This document shows positions 1 through 13,730 of a DNA stretch of 64,000 nucleotides, in pieces. The stretch's first letter is position 1. The number at the start of each line of letters is the position of its first letter. The position numbers and the translations under genes are program-made. Origin of the DNA: Sporothrix humicola (taxonomy: Eukaryota > Ascomycota > Sordariomycetes > Ophiostomatales > Ophiostomataceae); assembly GCA_021396245.1 (NCBI GenBank), contig WNYE01000021.1:62001-126000 (forward strand), in the 5' to 3' direction. A model generated the notes under the pieces. It had not been told where the DNA came from. It ran no database searches and saw nothing but the letters and a program-made list of their open reading frames with translations.

Positions 1-3000
1 CTGTGGAGTCGAAAAATGTTGTGAGTGAAAATATCTGCCGGGAAAAAAGACGATGGTCAGTGATGTGATCAGTGAACAAGGACTTTTTTTCGTATTCCGC
101 CCACGTGGTTGGGAATCCATTTTACTCCGTACAGTTGATTTTCGTAGCCTTGCAACATGGTGAGAACCTCATGAATCTGGAGATGTCTGCTTTACACTGC
201 ACATTATATAAAATACATGTCCTTCTCTCTCAACTCAAGAGACTGCTACGTCAAGCAGGACAGGAAACGCCAAGCTGACCTACAAGGCTAACAAAAAACC
301 TAAAGAAAAAGGTTAACAAAAGTATGGGGAAAAATCAAGGTCGGGGAAATCAATTGGTCCGTAACAGGAAAAAAGCTGCTACCAACCAAATTTTAATATA
401 AAACCTCTAATTTTTCTCAAGCGGCCTGCTGGTGCCAGGTAGTGTCCCGACTGATCACAGGAAGAGCTCACTTTCTTGATTATGCCATATACTGAGTATC
501 CTCCCAGACAGACGACGTCACCATGTTGTTGTGTACCGCGAAATGCCGTTCCCAAAAGCAACTTGTGTCGTGCAACGCAATCTATGTCTTGCCAGGCTGA
601 GCACGATTTAGAGCCTCGGCGGGAAGGCACCACCCGGTGCTCAGAGAAGACGACGATGCAGCATGTTTCAAACTCAGGGACTGGGAGTGCCTCACAAATA
701 ACGAGTAGTTTCGAGCCTTTCTGCACGTTCTGCACCTATTGTGCTCCGCCAAGGCCACCTGTAAGTCCAATTTTAAAATGGCGACAAGGATGTCGGCGAG
801 GCCTAAGCCAGCCATCCGCCGGTTGGCCAGTTTTGTCCATCGTGGGTGCTGCACTTGAAAGACGCAATCCCCCGTAGCGCGCGTTCTTCTCATCCCACTC
901 GGGCTCACCTTGTCCTGGAGTGGTCAAGGCGGATTGGGTTGGTCTAAACCGCCAGTTCGGAATTGGGAATTGGGAGTTGGGAATCGTTTTGGCATTTCGC
1001 TGCACACACAGGCACATCGTGGGAGGCGCCAAGCCAAACGAGGCAGATATCTCACAGGCACCTGCATTTTGAACCGTTTCTGAGCCATTGAGAAAGACTT
1101 GTTCCTGAGAAATAAAATCCGCGAGGCAAGCGCGAACAGAAGAGCCTTCCCGGGCTGCCACTTTTTTTTCTCCTTGTGTGCCTGCCTGTTCCTGTCTTGT
1201 CCAGGAAAGGCAGGCATCCCGCACAAGCTGAGCAAGAACGAGAGAGAAACAAAAGCAAGACAGACACAGATTGAGCGTTTCAAGCACGTTCTTGGGGCTT
1301 TCCAGAAAGTCCCCGAATGGCCACTCTTATCTCGGTGTCTCTTTTTTTTTTTTGTTAAACGTCAGCTGCGAATTGCACTTACGTTTGAATTTCTCGTATT
1401 TCGCTCCGCGCCGCCATATGTTGGGTAAGATAACTTGCCCAAACAGCCACAGTCGCTCCTGCCTCAAAAATGATGTCCCATACGAAAAGCATAAAACCAG
1501 GAAGGAACAAGAAGGAACTTTGGTCAAATCATTATTCTGCCGTATCTTACGCATCAAGAAGAGTTACCTATCAGATTAATATGTTATCAACAGCTCAACT
1601 CCTTTAAGTAAGCCCTTGTTTGTCGCAACGGTTTTTGACAATGAGTGCCCTAAAACGGTGGCGCCATGGCTGCCCCTGAAAGACGTCGCCCTCAACAAGC
1701 AAAAGTAAATACAGCGTGGAAAATGCAGGCGCTACTGGCAACACTCCATTGCACCTTCCCTCGCAAAACCCCGTCACGCCTGCAAATGATGCGATTCCTT
1801 CCGTCTCTGATGAGAGGGGTGTTTATCTTACTCGGGACGTCGTAAATCCTGTCTTCGTCCTCCTTCTTCCTTTGCTTGTATTGTTTTGTTATTTTCTTGC
1901 TCTCATGCAACATTCCCTCTGTTCCTTGGCCACGCCCAGCCGTCCAGCCCGCCCGTCCAGCTATTTTCGGCAGCGCGATCTCCCAAGACATACGTCGTAA
2001 GTCATGATCCAAGTCCCAGAAACGCTGGGCCGTGTTTCTGGGTGTTTTTGCCTGCCCGTCCTTCCCAATTTGCCCAGCAGACGAAAAACTGCCCCCCTTT
2101 CTTCCTTCATGTCGTTACTCATCTCTTTTTGCTTCACCTTTGCGGCTCCCTTTCTTTCTTTTCCAAGCCTTGCCCTGCCCTGTCTCCTGTCTAGTTTCCA
2201 CCCCACCTGCTGTCCTGTCTGTCTTTCTGTCTGCCTGTCTGCAAGCTGCAATGCAATCGCCCTGGCGTGTCTGCCCAGCATTGCCTCGCCCTGTTTTCAA
2301 CGTTCCCAAATGATTGTTCCCGAACAGCACAGCTCCACCTGTCTCCGCTCGCTTGATCCCTCGTTCCGCTGGACGTCGTGCTGGTGGACAAATACGGAGT
2401 GCTTGTGTCGTATGGAGCATTGCCTTCGTCATACCGCCTGCTCTTCCACACATTGCACTCGCTATTTATCTCATCCGAGGGCCTTGCAACGCTATTGATT
2501 CAGCCTTCTCAGCGCTACCCGCCAGGCTATGTTGTTTAGTTTCCCCCTGTGACGCTGCCGAGTTGCCTAGTGAAGACAGTTCCTCTCTCAACTCTCGATC
2601 GATTTATTTGTATTTTTGTATTTCTAGCATTTTTGACGTTTTGTATCTTACCTGACCTATTTTCCCCTGTTCTTCTGTCCTGCCCTCTACCCAGACTGCC
2701 CTAGAAAGCTGTTGTGCAAGGGCATCTTGCATGTCTTGCCTGTAGCCAACCACCATCTTCCCCATCCCTCTACCTTTTAACCCCTTCCAAACTCATCATC
2801 CCTCGTGCCAGTGACCACACCAGCATTCCCGTGTCTCTCTGTTTCGTTAGCCCCTCGTGTGCACTCGTATTCCTCCTTTTTGTTGCCGTCACGGCCTGTT
2901 TTTCCTGGAGACACGTCTTTGCCAATTAGGAAGGCAGCACAATTGTTCAAACAAATAGCTAACTCGGACAGCACGTTGTCTTCTTCAGCCTGGTCAACGA

Positions 3001-4126
3001 AAGAGTTTTTAATCCACTACGCCCTACCTGTACTTGGTTTTGCACAGCTTGGCACTGCAAGTATCTCACAGCCCAGGCTCACACAGGCACTCAAATACGC
3101 TTGCAACTGGCGATACAACGATCCTTTCCGCATCTTCCGACACGCGAGGCCCTGGCGAGATTGCCCGTTTACGACGTTCCTCCGCCTCAGCTGCCCCTGC
3201 GAACTGTTCAGTCTCTCATCACTGCCTGTCCAAATAGCTTCTTTGGCTCCCTTGATTTAGGTCCCTCCAAGAGGCTCCACGACCCTTAGCCCGGCCACTT
3301 AGCCCAGTCCACCCTCGCTCTCTCCCCGCCCCTTTTTTTCCAGGGAAAAAAGGAAAGAAAAGGAGGACAAGAACAACCGTTCAGACAGCGCCAGAAAAAC
3401 AGGGAAACAAAATACGGGAGAATAAGAAAAAAAAGAGGGCAACGTCCGTTCAGTGGACAGTAAAATACCCAACAGGTGCCTCCCTGTCAAGCCTCCCCCT
3501 CCCCCCAAACCCGCTCGTGGAGAACGAACGGCCCTGCTGCTGGAACACCAGTGGGAAAAAAGCCTAGCCTCCCGTTATTCTGTCACACATCTCTGCTCAC
3601 TCGATTTTTTTCTTCTTTCGCCATTCTTACCTCAGTCCCTCTCCTCTTTTGCCTTTCCCCTCAAACACCCCTGGTCCTTTTGTCTTCCCTTCCTGGATTT
3701 GACTCTTTGGTCAGCTCAAATCTTACCCAGGGCATCTTTCTGGGGATTTCTTCTGTTTCTTTTTTGTTTCCCATCCTGGTCCTTCGTTTGCATCTTGGGT
3801 CTCTTCACCACCGTGCTTGTCACTTAGCTTCGTCAACTTGTCGTTGTCGTTGCCGCCGACTCGCGTTCCGTTCGCTCTGTTCACTCGCTCGCGCAACCAG
3901 CACACACGAATCTTGACAAAGGCCTCCGACTTCGAGAGCTTTCGGAAGCCACCAATCGCTCGGCTCAACACAGCTTAAGAAAGGACGAAGACAGACGACA
4001 GGAGTCCAGGGCACGAAATTGTCCTCGTCCTCGCTGCTTCACCCTTTTCCGACCTCGCCTCTCGTTTTCTCTTCCCAGCTTTCCGCATCACCTCCTCCTC
4101 TTTTTCTTCTCACATCCTCTCTCACA
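1..4126. other. Gene-free left end and leader of the chitin synthase regulator
   Basis: No open frame here looks like a real protein: the frames are short, overlapping and built from translated pyrimidine tracts. From about 1.85 kb the + strand becomes strongly C/T-rich, and this continues up to the start codon at 4127. That is the usual look of a promoter and long 5' leader in filamentous ascomycetes, so the right part most likely belongs to the next gene. A short tandem repeat of a 7-bp unit (AATTGGG, third copy imperfect) lies at 961-983. No tRNA or transposon features were seen. Confidence 0.6.
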
Positions 4127-6549
4127 ATGGCCGCCGTTACCACCTCGGCGCCTCCCGCCGCCTCTCCGCCATCCAGTCCTCTGGGTCGCAAACCTCTCCC
4201 ACTGCAGAGCTTGTCTCCCGAGTCCAACAGCTGGGCCGAAGAGCCAAAAACGCTCCCGGCCGTCCACACTCTCAGTGACTCGCCGCGCATGCGCCAGCCG
4301 CCTATCTCGCCGGTGCGGGTAAACTTCCAGCCTGAGAACTGGGCTCAGCCTAGCAATGTCAACATCGAGTCAAGTCCTGCCTACTCATACGCTCCTGCCC
4401 CGCCCGCAGACCGCTCCCTGCCCAGGACTCCCGACGCGCCCTCACCACCGCCGCATACGCCTCTTTCTCAGGAGCGTGTCCAGTATGCGGATTCTCCTGA
4501 GCCGTACCAAGAACCAAGCCATAGCTCAGGCCAGCCTCAACTGGATGGTCGCGCACTGCCAATATTAAGTGTGCGTTCTGCTGCCGACAACGACGAGGCG
4601 CCAAGACTAGACTTTGGCCTGACGGACCCGACCAGACTCGGCGGCACCGCCACTCCGGATACAGATGGAGACGGCGGCATTGCGGGACCCAACGGCGACA
4701 ACCGTCACAGCCGCGACACCAACGCAACCGCCAGCTCCGGCCAACAGCAGATTTCGACCGAGTCCTCTGCGGCCACCAGCACCAGCTCCATCTCCGGGCC
4801 GAACGAGCAGCCCAACTCGGGCGACCTGTCTCCTGAGAGCTCTCTCGAAGACGGCATCCCAGGCAGCCAGTCCGTTCCCCAGTTGCAGTACCACCACCAG
4901 GCATATTTGCCGCACTCTGCCAGCATGGCCGCAATTGCCCAGCAAGAACAGCATGGTGATTTCCGGTCGTCGTCGAACCCCGACCTTGTCGGCAACCCCG
5001 CGGCCATCAACCGCCACCTCACCCCCACATCGCACAACTTCCGCCGCAGCTCGCTTCCCCGCCCGCAGTCGGCCTACTCCGTCTACTCTGACATGGGCCC
5101 TCGTGGCCGGTCACCTGGCCTGCTCGGCGGCTCTCAGATGCGCGCGCCCTCGGCTCACTCGCGCAGATCTCCTGACACGCGCCCATCTTCCTATGCTGAC
5201 ATGCTCAATGTTCCCTACCCACAACCTGCCCCGGCGCCCATCTCTCTCGACAACAACCAATTGCGTAACAATGTCGGCTCAAATGCCTCTCTTCTGAGCA
5301 CTCAGAAGACACTTGAAATGTACCGCCAAAATGTGAAGAAGACCACCGACATGTCCATCCAGTACTCGTTTGCCGTCTTCTTGATTTCTACCGCACAGGA
5401 GCAGGGACTCAGCTACGATGAGTCGACGAAGCGGAAAAACAGCCCCAAGATCGTGCGTGATCTTGAAAGCCCCTACGTTGAGACTGCAGGCGCAACACCC
5501 CTGGAGCTCGTGCGTGAGGCTCGCAGCATCCTGCAGCGCCTGTCCAACAACGGATATCCGTTTGCGCAGTACTACCTTGCCGACGGTTACGCCTCTGGCC
5601 TGTTCAGCAAGGGCAAGGAAGATTATAATGCAGCCTTCCCCCTCTTCGTTCTTGCCGCAAAGCACGGCCACGCTGAGTCCGCTTACCGCACTGCTCTCTG
5701 CTACGAGTTTGGCTGGGGCTGCCGCAAAGATCCTGCCAAAGCCGTTCAGTACCTCCGTACCGCCGCCGCAAAACGCCATCCCGGTGCCATGACGCGTCTA
5801 GGCAAGGCCTGCCTGTCAGGCGACCTTGGTGAAAAGCGCTACAGGGAAGGACTTAAGTGGCTGAAACTCGCTACGGAGTCTGCCGACGCCATCTACAACG
5901 GTGCCCCGTACCAGCTGGGCTGTCTCTACGAGACCGGTTACGGCGATGACATTTTCCAGGATGAGAGCTATGCCGCTGAGCTCTTCACGCAGGCTGCCGA
6001 GCTGGGCCATCCTGATGCCAACTACCGCATGGGTGATGCCTACGAACACGGCCGTCTCAACTGCCCTCGTGACCCGGCCCTGAGTGTTCACTTTTACACC
6101 GGCGCTGCTGAGCGCGGTCATGCCGGTGCCATGATGGGCCTGTGCGCCTGGTACATGGTCGGTGCGGAGCCTCTTCTTGAGAAGGACGAAGAGGAGGCAT
6201 ATGAGTGGGCTCGCCGCTCTGCCGAACTCGGTAAGTTTTGCGATTTTTTTGAACAGGATCGATATTTTGTGAGTGGTCAAACTAACACCACTTTTTTGCA
6301 GGCTATGTCAAAGCACAGTACGCTGTCGGTTATTTTACCGAGATGGGCATCGGCTGCCGTAAAGACATTCTCGAAGCGAACGTCTGGTACGTCAAGGCTG
6401 CCGACGCCGGCGACGAGCGTGCCACTCAGCGCCTTGCAGCCATTCGCTCTGCTATCAGCGGTGGCGGTGTACCGATGGAAGTCGGCCCTCCTCGGAGCGG
6501 CAAGATGAAGAAGAACGGCTCCAAGGACGAAAACTGCACCATCATGTAA
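4127..6549 (+). CDS. Chitin synthase regulator, Chs4/Skt5 family (Sel1 repeats, CaaX)
   Basis: Likely activator or anchor of a class of chitin synthase at the plasma membrane, acting in cell-wall and septum formation. The model is two exons, 4127-6230 and 6302-6549, giving 783 residues; the 71-nt intron has a GTAAGT donor and CTAAC branch. Residues 1 to about 390 are Ser/Pro-rich and probably disordered. A conserved segment starts near residue 395, and Sel1-like repeats run from about 470 to 745 (for example YRTALCYEFGWGCRKDPAKA). The protein ends in CTIM, a CaaX box for prenylation, as in yeast Skt5. Splicing is needed to reach this end, which supports the intron. I chose the ATG at 4127 because it lies in a good context (CACAATGGC) and the upstream frame has no ATG. 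Filamentous fungi carry several paralogues, so I give no symbol. Confidence 0.9.
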
Positions 6550-7315
6550 CGGTACAGTAGTCGTCAGCCTTCCTCTAAATCAACAAAACGCGCTCCAAAA
6601 TCTTCAATGACCCAATCTTCGGATAACCTACTTCACCAAATCCCTTCGACATATCAACCCACTTCTCTGCTGCATCGAAAAAGCCGCATCGTGCTTGGTC
6701 CACACGCTGTGCTCATTTTGACCATTGGATATTGTCCAATTTTAATATTTTGTCCTTCTTTTATTTTCTTTTCTTTCTGGGAAACTAGAGCAGCTCCGAC
6801 CGCTTCGTCTTGGGGGAGGCTCAGGATGGCCAGGGTTCCAATAGACGCGCACACGCAGATACATACTACAACACGCTTTTTACATACACACACCACATAT
6901 ACGAACGCTGGCGGAGGAAGTTTTTTTTTGTGCTTTTTTTGAGGCGTTCTTCTCGATGTCTACGCCCTTTCCCATTAGGGAGATACGATCCGATAATCGA
7001 TACCACTCATTTTGCGACATGCCCGTCCTTACCTTTCGGTCTTTTGTTCTTTTTTTCTCTCTTTACTACGCGAGCAACGTTGATTTTATCATTGCGTTGC
7101 ACTCTCCCTGTTCTGCTATTCGTTTCCTACTTCACTCATTCTGCATCATGTCTACGGTGCACAAAAGCCGTGGCGGTCATGGCTTTACTGAACACGGACC
7201 GTCCGGCGCGAAAATTTCCGTTCTTTGATGTCCTAGAGAAACCGCACCCATCGACCTCACTATATGGACCGGCGTTTTTTTTGTCTTTATTTGTTCTTGT
7301 TTCGTTTGTTGCCTC

Positions 7316-7343
7316 ATGCCTTGGGATGCCTTGGGATGCCTTG
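7316..7343. repeat. Tandem repeat, 10-bp unit TTGGGATGCC, about 2.8 copies
   Basis: Two full copies of TTGGGATGCC with partial copies on each side, seen directly, in non-coding DNA. Confidence 0.85.
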
Positions 7344-8067
7344 TGTGTGTGTTTATCTTGCATTTTCTTTGTTTTGAATCTGTTTTCTTTGCTTTTTTTG
7401 GTAATTTGTTCTCCTTCTCTGATTATGTCCTTTTCTTACACATGCCAGGGAAGAAAAAGAAAAACGATGGGTCGACGCTTGGAAACGTCTTAATTGTGGA
7501 TGTTCATATTGACTGTATATATGCGGATGGATTTTTTCTTCTTCTCATTTTGTTTAACCTGTGCCAGGTAGAGTGGCCCTTTCTTAGTCTTAGCAAAACA
7601 AAACAAAACATTCTCATTTTTATTACATGCCCTCTCATCATCGTAAGATTCGTTTCACTTGTGCCTGGCTGAACTCACACAGCAGCATCTCATGTTTTCA
7701 ATTCCCAGCTGCCCATGATATGATGGTGGTCTTGGGGCAGATCCCGCTCCGTCTGGCCCTTTTTCATTTGCAATCCTATTCCTACCCAATGTATGCTTTA
7801 TTGAGCGTGTTCCTGCCGGATACGTGCATCTGCATGTGCATGCACTCCTTGTGTGACTAGTCGTATTCGCAGTGTAGAAGGACACCTGCTGGAGTATTTG
7901 TTGCTTCCTTCCGTCCTGCACGAGGTCGTATTTTAAATGCAGATTGCCAAATACGGGTTGTGTTTCTACACTCGTGGGAGAACATTGGGTTCTGAAAGAC
8001 ACATGTATTATGCCAAAACTAGTGTACCTTTCGAGGTTTGTGTTGAGTTTGCTATTTTTTGTGGAAA

Positions 8068-8090
8068 AATAATAATAATAATAATAATAA
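8068..8090. repeat. AAT trinucleotide microsatellite
   Basis: Seven perfect AAT units plus AA, in an AT-rich intergenic stretch. Likely length-variable between strains. Confidence 0.95.
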
Positions 8091-10412
8091 AAGAGTGAAT
8101 AAAAAAGGTGAAGCGCCAAAACAAAAAAAAACTGTTATATATAAATCATAAAGGTATACAAAACACCAAAACATAAATAATCGACTGAGATCACACGAAA
8201 GAAACCAACAGCCCATAATACAAATAAAACATAGATACTCATGTTGTCTTCTCTGCATAAATCATGCTCTGCCTGGCCCAACCTCTACTCACACCATTTT
8301 CGCTGGCGCGGCACAGCATGATGCTGTGCGACACCAACCGTACTAATTCAAGAGACTGAAAAGCCAAAACGGCCGAAAAAAGAGAGAGGCAAGATTTATG
8401 AAGCCTGGAAATGGCCAGGGAAAGAAAGGGCAAGGGTCTGGGTCGCACTGCATTAGCAAACGGAAGAGAGCATCAAATGGGAATGAACGAGTGGTGAATG
8501 ATGGATGGACGATAAAAACCAAGGGCGGGAGCCTGCCCTGGCCAGGTCAATCCGACATGCTTGAGCTGCATGAGGGCAACATTGACTGAGCCGAGCAGTT
8601 TCTCGTCGAATACGAAGGCTTTAAAATGCTTGCAATATACGCAGTGCAGTCTCATACCTGCTGAAAGAAGCGTGTGTGAAATGCACCTTCCTCCCAGCTG
8701 CCTGCCGGGTTGGACTACGGATGGCTGGCTGAAGTGGCAGGCATTTGCGCCTTCCTTTTCATTTTCAGTCTCAAGTCGTACTTGCCACATCCGCACTGCG
8801 CTCTTTCCCTTTCATCTTTATGTATCACCTCCTTCCTCTTCTAGAAACTTTTTTTGTATCCCATTAGCCCCCTTTGACCGTATTTCCTTTTACGCCCTGA
8901 TGTCTTGTTTGAGGTCTGAACGCTGCGACCAAATATAGTCGAGGCAAAGAAGAGTACCCCGAGAAAATAGAAAACAATGGAATTGACAGAAGTGAGGGAA
9001 TAACCTGGCTCTTTGTTTGCACCTGGGCTCAGGAGGGACTTGTCAGTAATGTCTCTCCTTTCTGCGTGATAAGTCACATTTTTTCGGATACCATGCATCG
9101 GCTGGCGTTTGCTCCTGCCTGCTTTTGTTTGCAGTCCAGCACCTTCCGTTGTCTCCCCCAACCTGCTTCGAAGGAAGTGGCGACCGTCTGCCCACCGCCT
9201 TTCGAAAGAGCTGCCACAGCAATTATTCGCAGGGCAAGCGAGGCAGGTACGACGTACTCTGTACGGCTGAAGATCGAGGGCCGCCTTGACGGCAGACGGA
9301 CGTATGCCACTACTGCGTGCTGCTCTTGTGGAAGCGTGGGCTACTGGCCCCACTCTTATTCCTTGTTCGTTTTGTTCACTCCGCTGGTAACTTTTCACAA
9401 TGTCGCCAACACGTTCTGAACGCCACAAAAAAACTCGAGTCCTGTTTCATTATGTTCACTTGATCTCGGACCCAGCGGGACATGAAGTTTTCCCGTTGTT
9501 ATATTTTGTTTTGAAGACAAAACATCACTTGTAAAGACACTTGTAACATTGCATGGCGACTTTGACGGTCGTTCCTTCCCATATTCCCTGCCTTGGACAT
9601 GTGGCCTAGCCCCACTAGCGCTGAAGCCGCCTGCCCTTTTTCCACCGTTCAACGCAGTCCAACCCCCATTTTCTCATTAAGCGCCCGTCACTACTACGTT
9701 CGATTACGGCAAGATCACGCCCTCCCGCACCTGCCCTCTGGGTTTAGCTCTCCAGTTCATCCAGTCACTCGACTTGCCCGGTTCCGCACTGATTTGAGTT
9801 GGTCGCTCCTGCCCTTCCCCCACTTGTACCGACTTTCATCAGCTGCACTTGCACTCCTGACGCAGGGCATCTACCTTCCACAACCTCTCCTGCCTTGTTT
9901 CCCATCCCCAACAACTTCAAACGAACAACTATACTCGAATTTGACCATTACAACGAAAGGTCAAGGGCTCTCATGCTCACCACACCGACGACGACAACTC
10001 TTGACGCCCATCTTGACCTACGATCTCCCCCACAAGTGCCCTTTATCTCTTCTATGCTAGGCTGATAAAATCGCCGAGGCTGGGCTTCCCTTTTCTTCTC
10101 CGCCTCTTCCTTTCTTTTGTCTTCTCTCATCGTCATCCCGTCCCCTTTCTCCCTTTTCTCCCGCCCCGGTTTCCTCGGTCTCTACCTATCGCGGCATCCC
10201 TCGATCGATCTCCCTCTCCTCGCAGTCCGATCACGGTATTATACGCCTGGCCCACCTTGGCTTCACCGCCGGCATCAACTGTCGACCCAAAATCAAGCCG
10301 CGATCATGTGCTAGCTGCCACCAGTTTCTGTGTGATGCTCTGCACCTCTCTTCTTGACATTTCGCATTTCCTCTCTCACCTTTTACCCTCGCCCCTCTAA
10401 GCTCACGCCAAT

Positions 10413-13014
10413 ATGCCTGGAAACGACAACGACAGAGGGCCTCCGACGGCCGGTACGGGGCTAGGTACAGCCTTGCCTGCCGGATATAGCTCCATCTGGG
10501 CTCAGCTCTTGAATGCGCCCGTCGAAACCGAAACCAACAACAGTGCCTCCGAAGGCAGCGGCAGCGGCAGCGGCAGCGGCGGCGGTGGCTCACCTACCGG
10601 TGACAGCAATGTTCCCCCTACTGTTATATTTAACGGCAGCCTTGGTAGCCACACTGGTGCAGTGAACTCGCCTCAGATGGGGGGACCAGACCCTTTCTCC
10701 CCCGACAATTCCATCAGCGCCAATGCTGCTACCCTGGGAGAAGGCTGGGCATCATCGACGTGGTCGACTCTTCTGACGTTAGAGCCAGCATCACCAGTAT
10801 CACCAGTACCACCATCGGCTCCCACCCCCTTAACACATCACAGTCCGTCTGTGCAATCCTCGTCACTCGACATACAGTCGCCTTCGCAAACTCAAGACGA
10901 CCCTGTAGAAGAGACGGCCAACGACATGCAATATGAAGATGAAATGGCTGCCCTTGAGCAACAGCAGGCCTCTTCAGGCGAATCATTCGCATCCTACTTA
11001 TTTGCGCCCTACACTGCACATGTACCAGATCACCACGACGACAGCCTCTTTGCAGGCCCGCCTATGCCTTATCTTCCTCTTCCTCTTCCAACTGGCTACT
11101 ATAGCATGACCATTCCGCAAGGAAATGGCCATGCCGTACACCATTTCTATCCTGCATATACCGCGCCGCAACCGCCCCTCGCATTGGATACAGATGGGGC
11201 GGAGCCTGTCCTAGATATGGATGGCGAGCCACCTGCGGAACCGAATTCGGAACCGGCTGTGCCTGTGCACGTGCCAGAGCATATCACGGTCCCGGTTTAT
11301 GGTCAAATGGGGTTCACCGATCCTAGCTTTACAATGGAGGTGCCTATACCCATGGCTGCTCCTGGTGGGCCAGTGACCTTCACCAACACTTCCGGGGCTC
11401 TTATGAATAGCGAGTTGACCCCTACCAACGCCGATCTGAAGCGATTTTTGTTAAACTGGCAGGCGTCCACACGTATAAATATTCAAGGCACACAAACCCC
11501 TCGCGGACCGGTGCCCACAGTTGTCCCCAGTGTCACTGGCACCGAGCACCTGTTTTACAAAGACGTCGACGAGGTCACCGAGGCGGACCTTAATGGGGAC
11601 TATTGCGACTTCCAAGGCATAAAATGGGCTGCGATGGGGGTCACACGCCGCGAGGCACGCACGACCCGACTGCGGCGGTATCGAAACTACTGCTTTGACC
11701 TCCATGATTCGTGGAGAGTAAGTGTTGCCCGTTACTGCTATCGCGGTTTGCCAACACGAGAACACACCCGCTTACTAACTGACTATTCCACAGCCGAGCC
11801 GACTTGACCTCATGCCTAAAAATACGGAGACATACTTTAGATTCCAGAGAATGAGAATGCGGAAGGCTCCATACCTAGCACACTTCCAACTGCGTAATCT
11901 CCTGGTTGCGCCATCCAAGACACACGTCTTTTATGCCGATCGACAAAGCCTTGTTCGCCGGTACAATTTTGCCACAGATCAGACGAACGTTGTCCTGAAA
12001 TACCCGTCCAACTCTTATATCCAAATCTCGACCATTGCCGGTGGACACGGTGCTCTTGTTTCTGGTGGCTTTAATGGCGAATACTGCACCAGGAACACCG
12101 AATACGAATACAACGAGAAAGTAGAGCCTGGCCAACCGGACTGTGGTGTCTTTACGAATTTGGGCAGTGGCATATCCAACCACATTCAGGTATACACTGC
12201 TCGCAATTCAGGCGGAGCCGTGGCGGCTCTTGCATCCAATGACTGCCATGTGCGCGTCATGGACCTTGAGACGCAGGCCATCCTTTCCGACCACTGCTTT
12301 CCCTTCCCAATCAACTCCACGGCAGTATCTCCCGACAAGAAGCTACGGGTTGTTGTGGGCGACTATGAGGACGCATTTATTGTGGCGGCCGACCAGCGGT
12401 CTTCTTCCGGCGCAACGGGCGAATTTGGCAACCGACAGCCCGAGGTTCTCCAGAGGCTCGGCGGCCACAAGGATTTCAGCTTTGCGTGTGCTTGGGCCGA
12501 CGATGGCTATACTATTGCCACTGGCAACCAAGACCGGGCCATCAAGATTTGGGACGCCCGCAAGATGGTGACCTCGTCGGGCATCTGGACGCCCATCGCA
12601 ACACTGCGCACCACCATGGCCGGCGTGCGCAGCCTGCAGTTTTCGCCCATCGGTTCAGGAAAGCGAGTCCTGGTGGCCGCTGAAGAGGCCGACTTCCTGC
12701 ACGTCATCGATGCGCAGACGTTTGACAAGCGCCAGTCGTTTGACGTGTTTGGCGAGCTGGCCGGTGTAAGCTTTTCCGACAACGGCCAAGATCTGTTTGC
12801 CCTGTGCACTGACCAGACTCGCGGCGGCATCATGTACTTTGCGCGCGACGGCCTTCTCTCGGCTGCATCTACATTTGACGAGAAACCGGTCCGCGGCCTG
12901 CCAGGTTACTCGCATTTCGACTGGCCCGATATCCACGAGCGTTCGGCACGCCAGCGACACCGTGTTTTGAAACGCCGGATGCGGACGGCAGCCTCGGCAA
13001 TGGATCCTTTCTAA
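10413..13014 (+). CDS. WD40-repeat protein, related to uncharacterised S. pombe C2A9.03
   Basis: Two exons, 10413-11717 and 11794-13014, give 841 residues. The 76-nt intron has a GTAAGT donor and a perfect TACTAAC branch site, and the join is in phase 0 (...HDSWR / PSRLDLMPK...). Roughly the first 330 residues are low complexity, with a Ser-Gly run encoded by repeated GGCAGC near 10557-10593 and many Pro/Ser. The C-terminal half carries a beta-propeller. The clearest repeat is GGHKDFSFACAWADDGYTIA followed by TGNQDRAIKIWDARK. The region around YFRFQRMRMRKAPYLAHFQL just after the intron resembles a group of fungal WD proteins with unknown role, typified by S. pombe C2A9.03 (recalled, not searched). 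The propeller suggests a protein-binding scaffold. I cannot assign a pathway. Confidence 0.85.
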
Positions 13015-13730
13015 ATGCTCTTCTGCCTTTTCTTTGTTTCTGATCTTCTTTTCTTTATTTGCATGATTGCTTTATGCTGGTTACTGGTTGCCGGGATTGC
13101 ATTTTCTTTCTTTCTTCTTTTACATGATGAGTATATGCGACAACGTCTGGGTTTCAGAAGACGGAAATACCCCATTTTCTTTTCTCTTCTTTCGTTTACC
13201 TTGAAGGCTTGTTGTCGGTCCGTACAACGCCTTTGTTATGACCTTTACTTAAATTAATAAATATTATGCCACTTTGTACACACTGTAATCACCGCATCAT
13301 TCATGACATGTGAGCCAATGCAACGCAGAGTTTCCAAAAGGCGTGATTTTGATCTTGGCCGACAATGGAAGAGTGATGATTACTGGCGGCGAAAACAAAG
13401 AAATCCAAAAGAAACGGAAATTAAACCAACGCCCAGCAGCTCTAAGACTCAGGAAAGAGACGGAAACAAAGGTAGAAAACAAGAAAATCAGACATTACGC
13501 AAATTGGGTAGTCATACCACCAAGGGTCTCGTAGTTGCGCCGGAGTAAAGACAGCAGAGGAAACGCAACAGAAGTAAACAAAGACAAACACCAAAAGCAT
13601 GTCATGAATGCGAGGGCATCAAAAATCGAAGAAAAAAACCAAAAGAGACAAATAAAAACCAAGAAAAACCTCCACCACACCCCCCTCTACCTTCTCCCTG
13701 TCCACATATATCACATAGACATCCTCCCCA
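13015..13730. other. Convergent 3' ends of the WD40 and Polo kinase genes
   Basis: The two flanking genes point toward each other here. AATAAA-like signals occur at about 13253-13266 (TTAATAAATATTA) on the + strand. No coding region was seen. Confidence 0.65.

Larger units (their letters stand above)
6550..10412. other. Intergenic region between the chitin synthase regulator and the WD40 gene
   Basis: This 3.9 kb holds the 3' end of the upstream gene and the promoter and leader of the WD40 gene. It is C/T-rich on the + strand from about 9.6 kb. No convincing coding region was seen. It contains an AAT microsatellite at 8068-8090 and a tandem 10-bp repeat at 7316-7343. The AT-rich stretch from about 8.04 to 8.24 kb looks like non-coding spacer. 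Confidence 0.6.

Noticed and set aside
736..1287. 183-codon open frame on the - strand near the left end
   Set aside because: No domain, mixed composition, overlaps other frames on both strands; no splice signals that would extend it into a gene.
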